This document shows positions 8,154 through 17,507 of a DNA stretch of 64,000 bases, one piece after another. The position numbers and the translations under genes were made by a program. Source of the stretch: Candidatus Melainabacteria bacterium (GTDB lineage Bacteria > Cyanobacteriota > Vampirovibrionia > Obscuribacterales > Obscuribacteraceae); assembly GCA_013288645.1 (NCBI GenBank), contig JABDBL010000004.1:1-64000 (forward strand), written 5' to 3'. Numbering within the stretch: position 1 is the first letter of the stretch; every line of letters starts with the position of its first letter. The notes below the pieces were generated by a model. The model was given only the letters and a program-made list of their open reading frames with translations, was not told the DNA's origin and did no database searches.

Positions 8154-10829
8154 CTAAGCACCCCTTTTTGTTTCTTGAACGACAAAGACATTGATTTTGT
8201 CGCCCTCTTGTATATCAGAGAACTTGTCAAAACTCATACCGCACTCAAAACCTTGAGCAACCTCCCTCGCATCGTCTTTAAAACGCTTGAGTGTTTCAAT
8301 CTTGCCCTCATAAATAATTTCACCATTACGCTCGATGCGTGCTATACCACTACGGATTACTTTGCCACTTACCACCATGCAGCCAGCAATCATAAGATTT
8401 TTGCCAAACTTAAAGATCTGTCTAACCTCCGCTGTCCCAACAAGAACTTCTTGTTTGACTGGCTCAATCAAACCTTCAATGGCTTTTTGTAGATCGTCTG
8501 TAATTTGATAAATAACACTGTATGTCCGGATGTCGACACCCGATGCTTCGCTCACTCGAGAAGCATTATGATCAAGCTGTACGTTGAAACCAATAATAAT
8601 TGCATTAGAAGAGGCAGCTAAATTAACATCGTTTTCCGAAATGTCACCAGACGCGGTGCGGAGCACCCTTACCTGTACTTCGCTGCTAGTTAAGCGTCTG
8701 ACGGAATCTGCAATAGCTTCGGCAGTTCCCTGCACGTCGGCCTTAATGATTACATCAAGCTCTTTAATTTCTCCCTTTGTTAGCATATCGTGGAATGACT
8801 CTAAAGTAACGTGATACCCACGGTTTAAATTTTCAGCTGCTTTACGTTTTTCGACTAAGAGCCTAAGCGATTGATTATCATCCACCACTTCAAAGCGATC
8901 ACCAGCTTGGGGAACCTCGTCAAGACCTAACACTTCTACCGGCATCGATGGTCCAGCAGCTTTAACACGTTGTCCGCGATCATCAAAGAGAGCCCTGACC
9001 TTACCGGATTTACTGCCAACAACTAGAAAGTCGCCTTCTCGTAAAGTACCTGATTCTATAAGAGCTGTAGCAACAGCACCTTTGCCACGTGAAAGCTCAG
9101 CCTCAATAATTACACCATTGGCTGGTTTATCAGGATTTGCTTTAAGGTCTTGCAACTCAGCAACTAAGAGGATCATTTCTAGCAAGTCGTCTAAACCGGT
9201 TTTCTTTTTTGCAGAAACATTTACTGTAACTGTTTGTCCCCCTAATTGTTCGGGCACTAATTCATGTTGCATCAATTGCGAAAGTACTCGGTTCGGGTCA
9301 GCGCCCGGCTTATCAATTTTATTCACAGCAACAATAATAGGCACACCAGCAGCTTTAGCATGATCTATAGCTTCAATGGTTTGTGGCATGACACCATCAT
9401 CTGCTGCCACCACTAGAATGGCAATATCTGTAGCTTTAGCCCCACGAGCACGCATAGCGGTAAAAGCTTCATGGCCAGGGGTATCAAGAAAAACAATTTG
9501 CCTCATAGTACCATCTTCATGTGGGATTTCCACATGATATGCACCGATATGCTGCGTGATCCCCCCAGCTTCAGCGTCAGTCAACAAAAATTTGGTTTGT
9601 CTTATGGCATCAAGTAAACTCGTTTTACCATGGTCCACATGCCCCATGATAGTGACTACCGGGGGTCTTTGAATAAGCTTAGCTTGTTCACCTTCGGATA
9701 ATTCTTGCTGTTGGTCAGCAGGGAGTTCGTTGGTCAATGCTTCGGTGTTTTCATCTTCGTTTTCGCTGGTTAAGACTTTATAACCCATCTCATTAGCTAA
9801 ATCAAAAGCTAATTCTGGTTCTACCAATTGATTTACGGTTCGTCCCGCACCTTTCATAATCAAACGCGTAATGACTTCTCCCAAAGGTACAGCCATTTTG
9901 TCTGCTAATTCTTGGACAGTTACTGGTCTAGTTAAATTAATCGACTTCGGTAATTGCTCGGTTAAAGTAGCTGCGGTAGAGGCGGTTGCTGCTGCCACTT
10001 TTTGCTTTTCTTCCTTCTTTGTTTTTGTTTCTCCGGATTGCGCGTGTCTGTGTGTCTTAGGCGGTCTAGGTGGTGTAGCACGAATTGAGGGTGCGGCAAT
10101 ACGGATGGGCACCGCTGGTACAGATGGTGTTAAAGGGCGAATAGGTTCATTGATTTTAGTAGCTGTAGAAGCACCAGTAAAAAGGCCTTTTGCTTCTTGG
10201 GTTGATAGCACTTCTGGCACTGCAATCGGCTCTTCCTGTTTTTTCTCCTCTGATTCTTTTTCTTTAGTTTCTACTGGCTTTATTTCAGGAGATGATACTG
10301 GTTTGATAGAAGTAATAACATTTTCGGCCGCGACTTCTTTATAAACGACATTGACCGGCGGTGCTTCGATAGTAGGTGTTACGGGGGCTGGTTGTTCAAC
10401 GGAAGCTGGGGGCAAAGCTTCAATAGGTAGTATTGGGGTAATAATGGTTTGTTCAACTAATTCCAGTGTTCCTTCAATCGCGCTAGGAATTTTTTTATAA
10501 CGAGAAAGGACACGGGGTTTAACAGATGGCGGCGGGGCTTGCGGAGGAATGACTTTTGCCGGTGCCTTTTCAACAACTCGAGTCTGAGCTACGACTTTTG
10601 TCGGCTGGCTAGGCTTAATCTGACTTAATTCCTTATCAGCTTTTGTCTTAGTTTTTTTTTCTTTTTTCTTGCTCTGCTTAGCAATAAGTAGATTAACCGC
10701 AGCGGCATCAATGGTGCTGGAATGGCTTTTGACATCGTAACCCAATTCACGCAAAGCCGTAATAATGTCCTGATTAGGAACATTCATGCGCTTTGCCAAT
10801 TCGTAAATTCGAATCCTATCTTCCATCAT
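8154..10829 (-). CDS. infB: Translation initiation factor IF-2
   Basis: GTPase that brings initiator tRNA to the ribosome. At 891 residues it has an IF2_N-type start ([18 protein letters not shown]), then a long Pro/Lys/Glu-rich linker (about 55-290), a second N-terminal module and the G domain: P-loop GHVDHGKTS near residue 395, [22 protein letters not shown]. Domains II-IV follow, ending in VQETKRGA. Two adjacent ATG codons exist (10829 and 10826). An AAGGAGG lies just before, and its spacing fits the second better. The start overlaps the ylxR stop (ATGA), so the two are translationally coupled. Confidence 0.97.
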   Translation of the reverse strand: MMEDRIRIYELAKRMNVPNQDIITALRELGYDVKSHSSTIDAAAVNLLIAKQSKKKEKKTKTKADKELSQIKPSQPTKVVAQTRVVEKAPAKVIPPQAPPPSVKPRVLSRYKKIPSAIEGTLELVEQTIITPILPIEALPPASVEQPAPVTPTIEAPPVNVVYKEVAAENVITSIKPVSSPEIKPVETKEKESEEKKQEEPIAVPEVLSTQEAKGLFTGASTATKINEPIRPLTPSVPAVPIRIAAPSIRATPPRPPKTHRHAQSGETKTKKEEKQKVAAATASTAATLTEQLPKSINLTRPVTVQELADKMAVPLGEVITRLIMKGAGRTVNQLVEPELAFDLANEMGYKVLTSENEDENTEALTNELPADQQQELSEGEQAKLIQRPPVVTIMGHVDHGKTSLLDAIRQTKFLLTDAEAGGITQHIGAYHVEIPHEDGTMRQIVFLDTPGHEAFTAMRARGAKATDIAILVVAADDGVMPQTIEAIDHAKAAGVPIIVAVNKIDKPGADPNRVLSQLMQHELVPEQLGGQTVTVNVSAKKKTGLDDLLEMILLVAELQDLKANPDKPANGVIIEAELSRGKGAVATALIESGTLREGDFLVVGSKSGKVRALFDDRGQRVKAAGPSMPVEVLGLDEVPQAGDRFEVVDDNQSLRLLVEKRKAAENLNRGYHVTLESFHDMLTKGEIKELDVIIKADVQGTAEAIADSVRRLTSSEVQVRVLRTASGDISENDVNLAASSNAIIIGFNVQLDHNASRVSEASGVDIRTYSVIYQITDDLQKAIEGLIEPVKQEVLVGTAEVRQIFKFGKNLMIAGCMVVSGKVIRSGIARIERNGEIIYEGKIETLKRFKDDAREVAQGFECGMSFDKFSDIQEGDKINVFVVQETKRGA

Positions 10830-11176
10830 GCCTCCTTAACTCTAGTATTTTGGCATGTTTTTTCTGGTTCTGTGCATATACTGAGAATATCCTTGATAAG
10901 TTGTGACTCAAGCGGCCAAAAAATATTACGTTTAGCCGTTTTTGATTTTGCTTGGCGCCCGGCTAAGGCAAATTTTAGACGATTGCCTTTGAGAGCCCCA
11001 TTGACGCATTGAACCGAAGAACAAATATAAGCGCTACGACCGTTTACCGTTGTTTTATCTTGGCTTGGCTTATTAAGCACAATTTTTGAGCTTAATGGGT
11101 CAATTGTTAGGCGAATAAGTTTTTCTCTGCAATAAAGCTTTCGACAAGCCACGCAAACGCGTTCATTAAAGGGCAA
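10826..11176 (-). CDS. ylxR: YlxR-family RNA-binding protein (DUF448)
   Basis: A small basic protein of 116 residues with the diagnostic N-terminal RVCVACRK and the later GRSAYIC pattern of the YlxR/DUF448 family. It sits between nusA and infB, its standard position. Family members bind RNA; in Bacillus the homologue (RnpM) modulates RNase P. The second Cys pair region (AYICSSVQCVNGALKGNRL) is complete. Its last codons overlap the infB start by four bases. The C-terminal ~30 residues are a lineage-specific extension. Confidence 0.92.
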   Translation of the reverse strand: MPFNERVCVACRKLYCREKLIRLTIDPLSSKIVLNKPSQDKTTVNGRSAYICSSVQCVNGALKGNRLKFALAGRQAKSKTAKRNIFWPLESQLIKDILSICTEPEKTCQNTRVKEA

Positions 11177-11213
11177 TTTTCTTCATTTACTCTCAATCAA
11201 GGTTATTAATTTT

Positions 11214-12482
11214 TTATGCCGGGGCATTGGAATCTTCAATAGCACCAATAGACTGCTCTGAAGACTCTTGATCAGCTTCAAGGGGAGCCGAAGTTTCTAA
11301 AGTTTTTAGACTTTGTTCAGGGGCTGATTCAGTATTAATGCGGTTCAAAGGACGAGCGGATAATGGAGAAGATTGTTCATTACTACGAAAGGAACCTTCA
11401 GCTTGGCTTTCTGACTTAATATCAATCTTCCAACCGGTCAATTTGGCTGCCAACCTAACGTTTTGGCCGCCTCTACCAATAGCTAAACTTAACTGATCAT
11501 CGGGTACTATGACTTCAGCACGCTTACCGGCGTTTTCAGCTGACTCATCATATAGAGCTACTGTTGTTATACGGGCTGGACTTAAAGCGTTGGATATGTA
11601 GTCCACTGGATCAGAAGAAAACCTTATTACGTCAATTTTTTCGTTCCTTAGTTCAGCTACTACATTTTGAATTCTTACACCTCGGGTACCAATACAAGCA
11701 CCAACAGGATCAACATTTGGGTCTTCGGAATGCACGGCAATCTTAGTACGATAGCCGGCTTCACGAGCAATAGATTTAATTTCTACTGTACCGTCTTCTA
11801 TTTCCGGAACATAAAGTTCAAACAATTCACGCACTAATTCCAGATGGGCCTGAGATACAATAATCTGTGGTACTCGCCCTGTCTCTCTTAATTCCAAGAC
11901 ATAAACGCGAATGCGATTGCCTACTCTGTAAGTTTCACCAGGTAATTGCTCACGACTGGGCATACAACCTTCTACACGACCCAGGTTCACAATAACATTA
12001 TTGCGTGTATTGCTTATCACTTCAATACGCTCGATTTGACCGGTCGTACAAGTACCTTTGCGAGCCTCAAATTCTTTCTTGATCAATTCCTTTTCTGCTT
12101 CGCGTAAACGTTGGGTCATCAATTGCTTAGCCGTTTGGGCAGCAATACGACCAAATTCAGAAAAGTCGGCTGGTGTGACTTCAATTTCTAATACTTCACC
12201 AACGCTAACATCAGGAATAAGATCCCTAGCATCAGTCAAACCTATTTCATGATAAGTGTTAGATACTTCATCAACCACTTCTTTTGGTGCAAATATACCT
12301 ATTTCACCAGTTTCTTGATCAAAGATCGCTCTTACACCTTCTACATCATGATCAGGTACTTTCTTTTTGTAAGCAGCAACTATGGCATCACAAACATAAG
12401 AGATGAATTCTTCTTGCGGAATATTACGATCGCGTTCTAATTCTTCTGCTGCTTCTAAGAGCTTATCACCTATCTTTATCAC
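11214..12482 (-). CDS. nusA: Transcription termination/antitermination factor NusA
   Basis: Binds RNA polymerase and modulates pausing, termination and antitermination. Domain order is NTD (about 1-125), S1 domain (about 135-200, TGQIERI.. NVIVNLGRVEGCMP), then two KH domains (about 205-350, including GACIGTRGVRIQNVVAELRNEKIDVI and LSLAIGRGGQNVRLAAKLTGWKIDI). A Ser/Glu-rich tail of about 60 residues follows. The start is set at GTG 12482, because GGAGG (complement of 12490-12494) sits 7 bases upstream and the protein then begins IKIGDKLLEAAEEL, like other NusA proteins. The longer frame to 12551 overlaps rimP and has no such support. Confidence 0.96.
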   Translation of the reverse strand: MIKIGDKLLEAAEELERDRNIPQEEFISYVCDAIVAAYKKKVPDHDVEGVRAIFDQETGEIGIFAPKEVVDEVSNTYHEIGLTDARDLIPDVSVGEVLEIEVTPADFSEFGRIAAQTAKQLMTQRLREAEKELIKKEFEARKGTCTTGQIERIEVISNTRNNVIVNLGRVEGCMPSREQLPGETYRVGNRIRVYVLELRETGRVPQIIVSQAHLELVRELFELYVPEIEDGTVEIKSIAREAGYRTKIAVHSEDPNVDPVGACIGTRGVRIQNVVAELRNEKIDVIRFSSDPVDYISNALSPARITTVALYDESAENAGKRAEVIVPDDQLSLAIGRGGQNVRLAAKLTGWKIDIKSESQAEGSFRSNEQSSPLSARPLNRINTESAPEQSLKTLETSAPLEADQESSEQSIGAIEDSNAPA

Positions 12483-12508
12483 AAATAAACCTCCGACTAT
12501 TTCTAAAA

Positions 12509-13108
12509 TTACTCTGCTGCATTCTTGCTGGCTTCTTTTGTATCGGGCCACAAATAAATCCGATAAATTTGTTGCAAATTTACAGTGATTTTGTCATCAC
12601 TGCTTTGGCTAATATTATTAGCTGCTTGTTTTTTAGCAGCTGCTTTTGTCCGACCTTTGGATAATTTGTTAGATAAAGGAACGATTTGGCAAAGAGTGAC
12701 AGAATGCTCATCACCACCTAATAAAACACCAATGAAATCAGTACCTAAAGAGGCGATTTTTTCTTTGGCCGTTACCCGCACTGTCGAACCAGCGAATAAG
12801 TTAAATTCAAAAGCATTAGTTAATTGTCGGTCAATGCCTGCACTTACCACCTCCAACAAATAAGAGCCATTAATAATCGCAGACTCTCCAGTCTCTTCAA
12901 TTTCTAATAGATGTTCTAAGGAACGGCTCATTTGTTCACAATCACTAAAACTAATAGCTGGATCTTTGCGATAAATAGATACTGCCAAACTTTTATTTTT
13001 TCCCTGTTGACCCATATGCACATTGAGCAATATGAGACCAAGTTCACTGGCTGCTTTTTCAGCCAGTTCATTAATTCTCGATAATCTTTCCTGAGTCTGT
13101 TGGACCAT
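12509..13108 (-). CDS. rimP: Ribosome maturation factor RimP
   Basis: Needed for 30S maturation. The protein shows the RimP pattern: N-terminal helix (INELAEKAASELGLILLNVHMG), then VSIYRKDPAISFSDCEQMSRSLEHLLE, the hallmark YLLEVVSAGIDRQL and the C-terminal SH3-like barrel. ATG 13108 is preferred. The alternative TTG at 13153 would add 15 residues without family similarity. The ribosome binding site is weak in both cases. It is the first gene of the nusA-infB operon, with a hairpin plus T-run in the leader upstream. Confidence 0.93.
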   Translation of the reverse strand: MVQQTQERLSRINELAEKAASELGLILLNVHMGQQGKNKSLAVSIYRKDPAISFSDCEQMSRSLEHLLEIEETGESAIINGSYLLEVVSAGIDRQLTNAFEFNLFAGSTVRVTAKEKIASLGTDFIGVLLGGDEHSVTLCQIVPLSNKLSKGRTKAAAKKQAANNISQSSDDKITVNLQQIYRIYLWPDTKEASKNAAE

Positions 13109-13170
13109 ACCACCGCTGCTTGAATAAAACACAAATTGGCCGAAGAGAGCCAATAAACCAAAAGCCCCTT

Positions 13171-13200
13171 AATATAAAAAGAGCCGCAAGCACCGGCTTA
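13171..13200 (-). terminator. Attenuator-like hairpin in the rimP-nusA leader
   Basis: Read on the minus strand, AGCCG (13198-13194) pairs with CGGCT (13186-13182) around a 7-nt loop and is followed at once by CTTTTTAT. This has the form of a short intrinsic terminator. It lies between the likely promoter region (TATATT-like box around 13240) and rimP, and the gene on the other side runs away. It would therefore act inside the operon leader rather than end another gene. Attenuation is an inference. Confidence 0.55.
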
Positions 13201-13367
13201 CGACTTTCAAGCTACAAAGCTTTACTTTTCCCTATGTAATATAGCATGGGCTTTAAGATCAAGCAACCTATTAGACCAATATATAGTTGTTAGTTAAGGC
13301 TTTTCCACTGCAAAAATAAGGCAGTGCAATAAGAGTGAGGTTATGCGATTTTTAATAAAGGAAACCC

Positions 13368-13928
13368 ATGAGAATCTTAATTCAAAACAAACAACGTCGG
13401 CATAAAATCGACCTCCTCAAAATAGAGACCATGGCAAATAAATTGGCAATTGCCGTATTTGACAATTTAAAGAAGGACAAACCGAAGGCGCAATGGACTC
13501 TTTATTTAAGCAAAATAGAAGAGCGTACGGCTTTGAGCTTGCTTATTGTCTCACCCCAATCAATTAAAAAATTGAATAGGCAATGGCTGCACAAAAATAA
13601 GGAGACAGATGTTTTGTCTTTTCCACTTATAGACTTATCTTCTACTGAAATATCAAATGAATTTAGTCAACTGGATTCTAACAATTATGCTGAGACTAAT
13701 AACCAAGCCCGCAAAGATACAGTCGAATTTGGTGAAATATTTATTTCGTACGAACAGGCTCTAAAACAAGCAAAAGACTACAATCACAGTTTAGAACGCG
13801 AATTGGCATTTTTATTTGTGCATGGACTTTTACATATTTTTGGCTTTGATCACCAAGATAAAGAAAGCGAAAACGATATGTTCGGTAGGCAACAGATGAT
13901 CCTTAATAAGACTGGGTATTTTCGTTAG
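13368..13928 (+). CDS. ybeY: Endoribonuclease YbeY
   Basis: Metal-dependent RNase involved in 16S 3'-end maturation and ribosome quality control. The signature HGLLHIFGFDH (about residues 150-160) supplies the three His ligands, and the preceding ETDVLSFPL motif is also typical. It has 186 residues, somewhat longer than usual, because of an Asn/Ser-rich insertion at about 87-115. An AAAGGA sits before ATG 13368. It is followed in the same direction by a DgkA-like gene, a common neighbour of ybeY. Confidence 0.95.
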   Translation: MRILIQNKQRRHKIDLLKIETMANKLAIAVFDNLKKDKPKAQWTLYLSKIEERTALSLLIVSPQSIKKLNRQWLHKNKETDVLSFPLIDLSSTEISNEFSQLDSNNYAETNNQARKDTVEFGEIFISYEQALKQAKDYNHSLERELAFLFVHGLLHIFGFDHQDKESENDMFGRQQMILNKTGYFR

Positions 13929-14039
13929 AGGGATTTATCAATGCAAAGATTAAGTAAGGATAAAGGGCTTATTTATCTGCGTTGGCATAAAATGTGCTCC
14001 AATATAATAAGCGTGACTTGAATACGTCGAGAGACTTCA

Positions 14040-14537
14040 ATGAGCCAAATATTAAAAGATGAGACCAATCCCGATAGCGGGAAAAACAACACAAATGCGA
14101 GTATTGACGCTGAAAGAAAAAAGGCGTTAGACCTAGAAAGGTATTTCCCTTCCTCTAGCTTAGCTAAATCTTTTAGTCATGCTCTATATGGTATTAAAGA
14201 AACTTGGTTTTGCGAACGCAATTTTAAAGTTCATACAATTTGTGCCACTATCGCTTTCACATTAGGCTTCTTACTAAAAATAGATGCTTACAACTGGTTA
14301 GCCTTAGTATTGACCACTTCTTTCGTTCTAACAGCAGAGCTTACCAATACAGCTCTTGAGCATTTAGTTGATTTAGCAGCAAATAGCCTTTATCATCCGT
14401 TAGCTAAAGCGGCTAAAGATGCCGCCGCTGCTGCAGTTTTAATTGCCTCCGTTTCGGCTGTTATTTGCGGTCTAATAATTTTTTGTCCGCGTTTGCTAGC
14501 CGTCTATGAGCAAATCTTAAGACTCCTGCCTCGTTAA
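14040..14537 (+). CDS. dgkA: Diacylglycerol/undecaprenol kinase family membrane protein
   Basis: Small integral membrane lipid kinase that phosphorylates diacylglycerol or, in most Gram-positive and cyanobacterial homologues, undecaprenol. It carries the family hallmark ELTNTALEHLVDL (active-site Glu and Asn on the cytoplasmic face) and an amphipathic N-terminal helix (SFSHALYGIKETWFCERNF). Three membrane helices are visible (about 68-84, 87-103, 130-155). The 165-residue length includes a ~38-residue soluble N-terminal extension. It lies downstream of ybeY and upstream of a cysteine desulfurase gene. The substrate is inferred, not shown. Confidence 0.88.
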   Translation: MSQILKDETNPDSGKNNTNASIDAERKKALDLERYFPSSSLAKSFSHALYGIKETWFCERNFKVHTICATIAFTLGFLLKIDAYNWLALVLTTSFVLTAELTNTALEHLVDLAANSLYHPLAKAAKDAAAAAVLIASVSAVICGLIIFCPRLLAVYEQILRLLPR

Positions 14538-14567
14538 GCCCAGGCTACCATCAGGCGGAATAATTCA

Positions 14568-15758
14568 ATGGGTATTTATGTCGACAATAGTGCCACCACC
14601 GCGGTAGATTCGCGTGTGGTGGAGGCTATGCTGCCGTATTTAAGTGAATTTTGGGGAAATCCGTCTTCATTACATGAACCTGGACACATAGCCCATGATG
14701 CTGTCAGTAAGGCTAGAGAGCAATTAGCAGCAATGCTTCATTGCCAGAGTGACGAGATTCATTTCACTGCCAGCGGTACCTTAGCTAATAATATTGCAAT
14801 TCTAGGAAGAGCACGCTTTGCTGAAGCAAATGGTTTAGGCAAGCATCTTATTACTACTGCCATAGAACACTCAAGCGTAATTGGTCCAGCCGAATTTTTA
14901 GAATCCTCTGGCTGGAGAGTAACTTATTTACCTGTAAACGAAGAGGGTTTTGTTAATATCGACGATTTGCGCAAAGCAATAAATAAAGACACTTCGATAA
15001 TTACTATTGCTTGGGCTAATAACGAAATTGGCACTATACAGCCGATAGAAGAATTAGCTCAATTAGCCAACGAAGCTAATGTTTTTTTTCATACTGATGC
15101 AATTCAAGTGCCCGGTAAGATAGCGATGGATTTAAATAAAGTACCGGTTCGCGCATTATCTGTCTCAGGTCATAAATTTAATGCAGCTAAAGGCATCGGA
15201 GCTTTGTTTGTGCGGAATGGCAGCAATGTTATGCCAATCACTTTTGGTGGTGGACAAGAACAAGGTTTATCCCCTGGTACCGAATCAGTAGCAAATATAG
15301 TAGGCATAGGCAAGGCAGCTCAGTTGGTAAAGCAGGATTTAGAACAAACCCTGGCCAAACTTTCAAAAATGCAAAAGGAAATAATAGAAAGACTTTCTTC
15401 TTTAACTAATATCAAATTTACTGGTCCAACCGATCTAACAAAACGCTTGCCTGGACATATCAGTTTGGTTGTTCCAGGAGTGAGCGGCGAAACACTTATT
15501 TTACGCTGCGATCTACATGGTATTTATCTATCTAGTGGCTCTGCTTGCAGCAATAAAATAATTGAACCATCCCACGTTCTAAGAGCCATAGGATTATCAG
15601 ATCGTGAAGCAATGGGCGCGATAAGAATAAGTCTGGGTAAATACAACACCGAGGCGGAGTGCGAAGAATTAGCTTCCTCACTAGAAGACATCTTTCGGCT
15701 AGAAGAACCTGCCTTTAAATCTTTATTGAGCAATCAACAACAATATAAAAGTCCATAG
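14568..15758 (+). CDS. Cysteine desulfurase (NifS/IscS family)
   Basis: PLP enzyme that takes sulfur from cysteine for Fe-S cluster and thio-cofactor assembly. Features: IYVDNSATTAVDSRVVEAMLPYL at the start, HTDAIQVPGKI, the PLP lysine in SVSGHKF at about residue 203, and the sulfur-accepting Cys in SSGSACSNK at about residue 327. The length (396 residues) is normal for class V desulfurases of group I. It starts 30 bp after the lipid kinase gene. No scaffold (IscU/NifU) or mnmA lies next to it here, so the partner is not evident. Confidence 0.93.
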   Translation: MGIYVDNSATTAVDSRVVEAMLPYLSEFWGNPSSLHEPGHIAHDAVSKAREQLAAMLHCQSDEIHFTASGTLANNIAILGRARFAEANGLGKHLITTAIEHSSVIGPAEFLESSGWRVTYLPVNEEGFVNIDDLRKAINKDTSIITIAWANNEIGTIQPIEELAQLANEANVFFHTDAIQVPGKIAMDLNKVPVRALSVSGHKFNAAKGIGALFVRNGSNVMPITFGGGQEQGLSPGTESVANIVGIGKAAQLVKQDLEQTLAKLSKMQKEIIERLSSLTNIKFTGPTDLTKRLPGHISLVVPGVSGETLILRCDLHGIYLSSGSACSNKIIEPSHVLRAIGLSDREAMGAIRISLGKYNTEAECEELASSLEDIFRLEEPAFKSLLSNQQQYKSP

Positions 15759-15772
15759 ATGAATTAAATCGC

Positions 15773-17350
15773 CTATTGCCTTTTAGTCAGATTAGCAATA
15801 AATCCGCACAAACTAGCCAACTTGTTGTCTTTTTTGTGCATATAATCCAGTCCACAACGCACAGTTTTCAATTTTGAAGAATGATACGGGTACCACCATA
15901 ATCTAGGCAACCAAGATATTTTATCCACGCTAATATGCTTAATGTTAACCAAATCAAGCAAACCAAAACGAGAGTGACTACGTCCAAAGCCACTCCTTTT
16001 TAGTCCACCCCACGGTAGTTCAGCCACAGCATGAGAATACAAACAGTCATTTATAAATACTGTTCCTGCTTGAACTTTACTAGCAATTAATTGCGCCCTT
16101 GTTAAATTTGCTGACCATATCGAAGCTGTTAATGCATAAGTGCTTTGATTGGCTAACTTTATTGCTTCTTCTTCTGAATCCACGATCATTATGGGTAGAG
16201 CAGGTCCAAATGTTTCTTCTTGCATTATTCGCATATTATGATCAACATTAATAAGAACGGTGGGTTGATAAAAATAACCAGCTAATCCTTTATCACGTAA
16301 TTCCGGGCTACTTATTTTTTCGCCACCACACAAAACTTTTGCCCCAGCAGAAACAGCTTGTTCAACTAGGTTTACTACATGATCAAATTGCTGCACATCA
16401 ATGAGAGGACCGATTTCGGTTGTCTCCAGCAAAGGATCGCCTACTTTGAGCTTACTGACTAACTGTACAATACGATTAATCAAAAGCTCACTATTACCAC
16501 CCCTTACCACATATAACCGCTCAATCGATGCACAAGCTTGTCCAGCATTAGTGAAAGCACCCCAAGTTATAGCTTGAGCTGTCCTTTCTACTGGGGCATC
16601 TGGCAAAACAATAGCAGTATCTTTGCCGCCTAATTCAAGACTAATAGGTGTTACATTTGGTGCAGTGGCATTTATTATTTTCACACCGGTATTAAGAGAG
16701 CCAGTAAAGATTAACCGAGCAAGATCCGCTTTAGCCAAATGCTCTCCTGCTTCGCCCCCACCGGTAATGATGGTTACGATATCTTCGGGAAAACCGGCTT
16801 GCTTAAAGAGTTCGCCAATTTTAAGCCCAACTAAAGGTGTTTTCTCTGAAGGTTTAAGAATAACTGTATTGCCCGCTGCCAATGCCATAAGCATAGTCAT
16901 GACAGGAATAGAAAATGGATAATTCCAGGGCGAAATAATACCTACTACCCCTAATGGTTCATATCGCAAATAATGTTTCTTCCCCCATAACAAGGGGGTG
17001 GCAATATCTATGTTTGTATTCGCCAATAATTTCTCTGCTTCTTTGACTAACCAAGCACAAGTATCAAGTGGTCCTGTGAGTTCTGCCAAATAACTTTCAA
17101 GCAACGGTTTACCGGACTCAAGAGTAATGAGCCGAGCAATTTCATCCTTTTGAGTAATGAGTAGTTGCTGAAAATTTTCAATATTGTCTAGTCGAATTTT
17201 CAAAGGCAATCCCGACCACTTTTCAAATGCTTTTCTAGAAACCTTTATTGCTTCTGAAATAACATCGCTGGAAGGTACTCGCACTTCTGCTAGCTCTTCC
17301 AGAGTAGCGGGGTTGACTGATTTAATCATGGTAGAAAAGGTAGTGACCAT
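15773..17350 (-). CDS. NAD(P)-dependent aldehyde dehydrogenase
   Basis: Oxidises an aldehyde to the acid. It shows SPWNYPFSIPVM (Asn anchor), PSEKTPLVG, the glycine-rich FTGS, the catalytic Glu in LELGGKD (about residue 238) and the catalytic Cys in NAGQACASIERLYV (about residue 272), then QEETFGPALPIM. The C-terminal ~60 residues (WLPRLWWYPY) form a hydrophobic extension as in membrane-associated fatty-aldehyde dehydrogenases or the succinate-semialdehyde type. The start is placed at ATG 17350; the frame extends to a TTG at 17449 without family similarity. It faces a TPR gene across a strong palindrome. The substrate is unknown. Confidence 0.88.
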   Translation of the reverse strand: MVTTFSTMIKSVNPATLEELAEVRVPSSDVISEAIKVSRKAFEKWSGLPLKIRLDNIENFQQLLITQKDEIARLITLESGKPLLESYLAELTGPLDTCAWLVKEAEKLLANTNIDIATPLLWGKKHYLRYEPLGVVGIISPWNYPFSIPVMTMLMALAAGNTVILKPSEKTPLVGLKIGELFKQAGFPEDIVTIITGGGEAGEHLAKADLARLIFTGSLNTGVKIINATAPNVTPISLELGGKDTAIVLPDAPVERTAQAITWGAFTNAGQACASIERLYVVRGGNSELLINRIVQLVSKLKVGDPLLETTEIGPLIDVQQFDHVVNLVEQAVSAGAKVLCGGEKISSPELRDKGLAGYFYQPTVLINVDHNMRIMQEETFGPALPIMIVDSEEEAIKLANQSTYALTASIWSANLTRAQLIASKVQAGTVFINDCLYSHAVAELPWGGLKRSGFGRSHSRFGLLDLVNIKHISVDKISWLPRLWWYPYHSSKLKTVRCGLDYMHKKDNKLASLCGFIANLTKRQ

Positions 17351-17426
17351 ATATCGAGCATACAATAAACAACTATTGACAATAGCAATATTTATCCAAT
17401 GATAACGATAAGACTTAGAATATGAA

Positions 17427-17455
17427 ATTAATTGTGCAAATGTGCACAATATTAA
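17427..17455. promoter_or_regulatory. Palindrome between divergent genes, candidate operator
   Basis: TTGTGCA (17432-17438), a 4-base spacer and TGCACAA (17443-17449) form a perfect inverted repeat. It is flanked by AATTA on the left and TAATTA on the right. It lies between the aldehyde dehydrogenase (minus) and the TPR gene (plus), where a shared regulator would bind. No T-run follows, so a terminator is unlikely. Confidence 0.5.
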
Positions 17456-17507
17456 TTAAGATGTTTGAGCCTTAATTAAGCCCCAGGAAGAGAATATAAA
17501 ATAAGCT

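Noticed and set aside
8175..10344. Plus-strand frames opposite infB
   Set aside because: They are antisense to a complete IF-2 gene and show only mirrored codon bias.
10795..10820. T-loop-like ATTCGAATCC suggesting a tRNA
   Set aside because: It lies in the coding sequence of the IF-2 N-terminus, with no acceptor stem around it. No convincing tRNA was found anywhere in the window.
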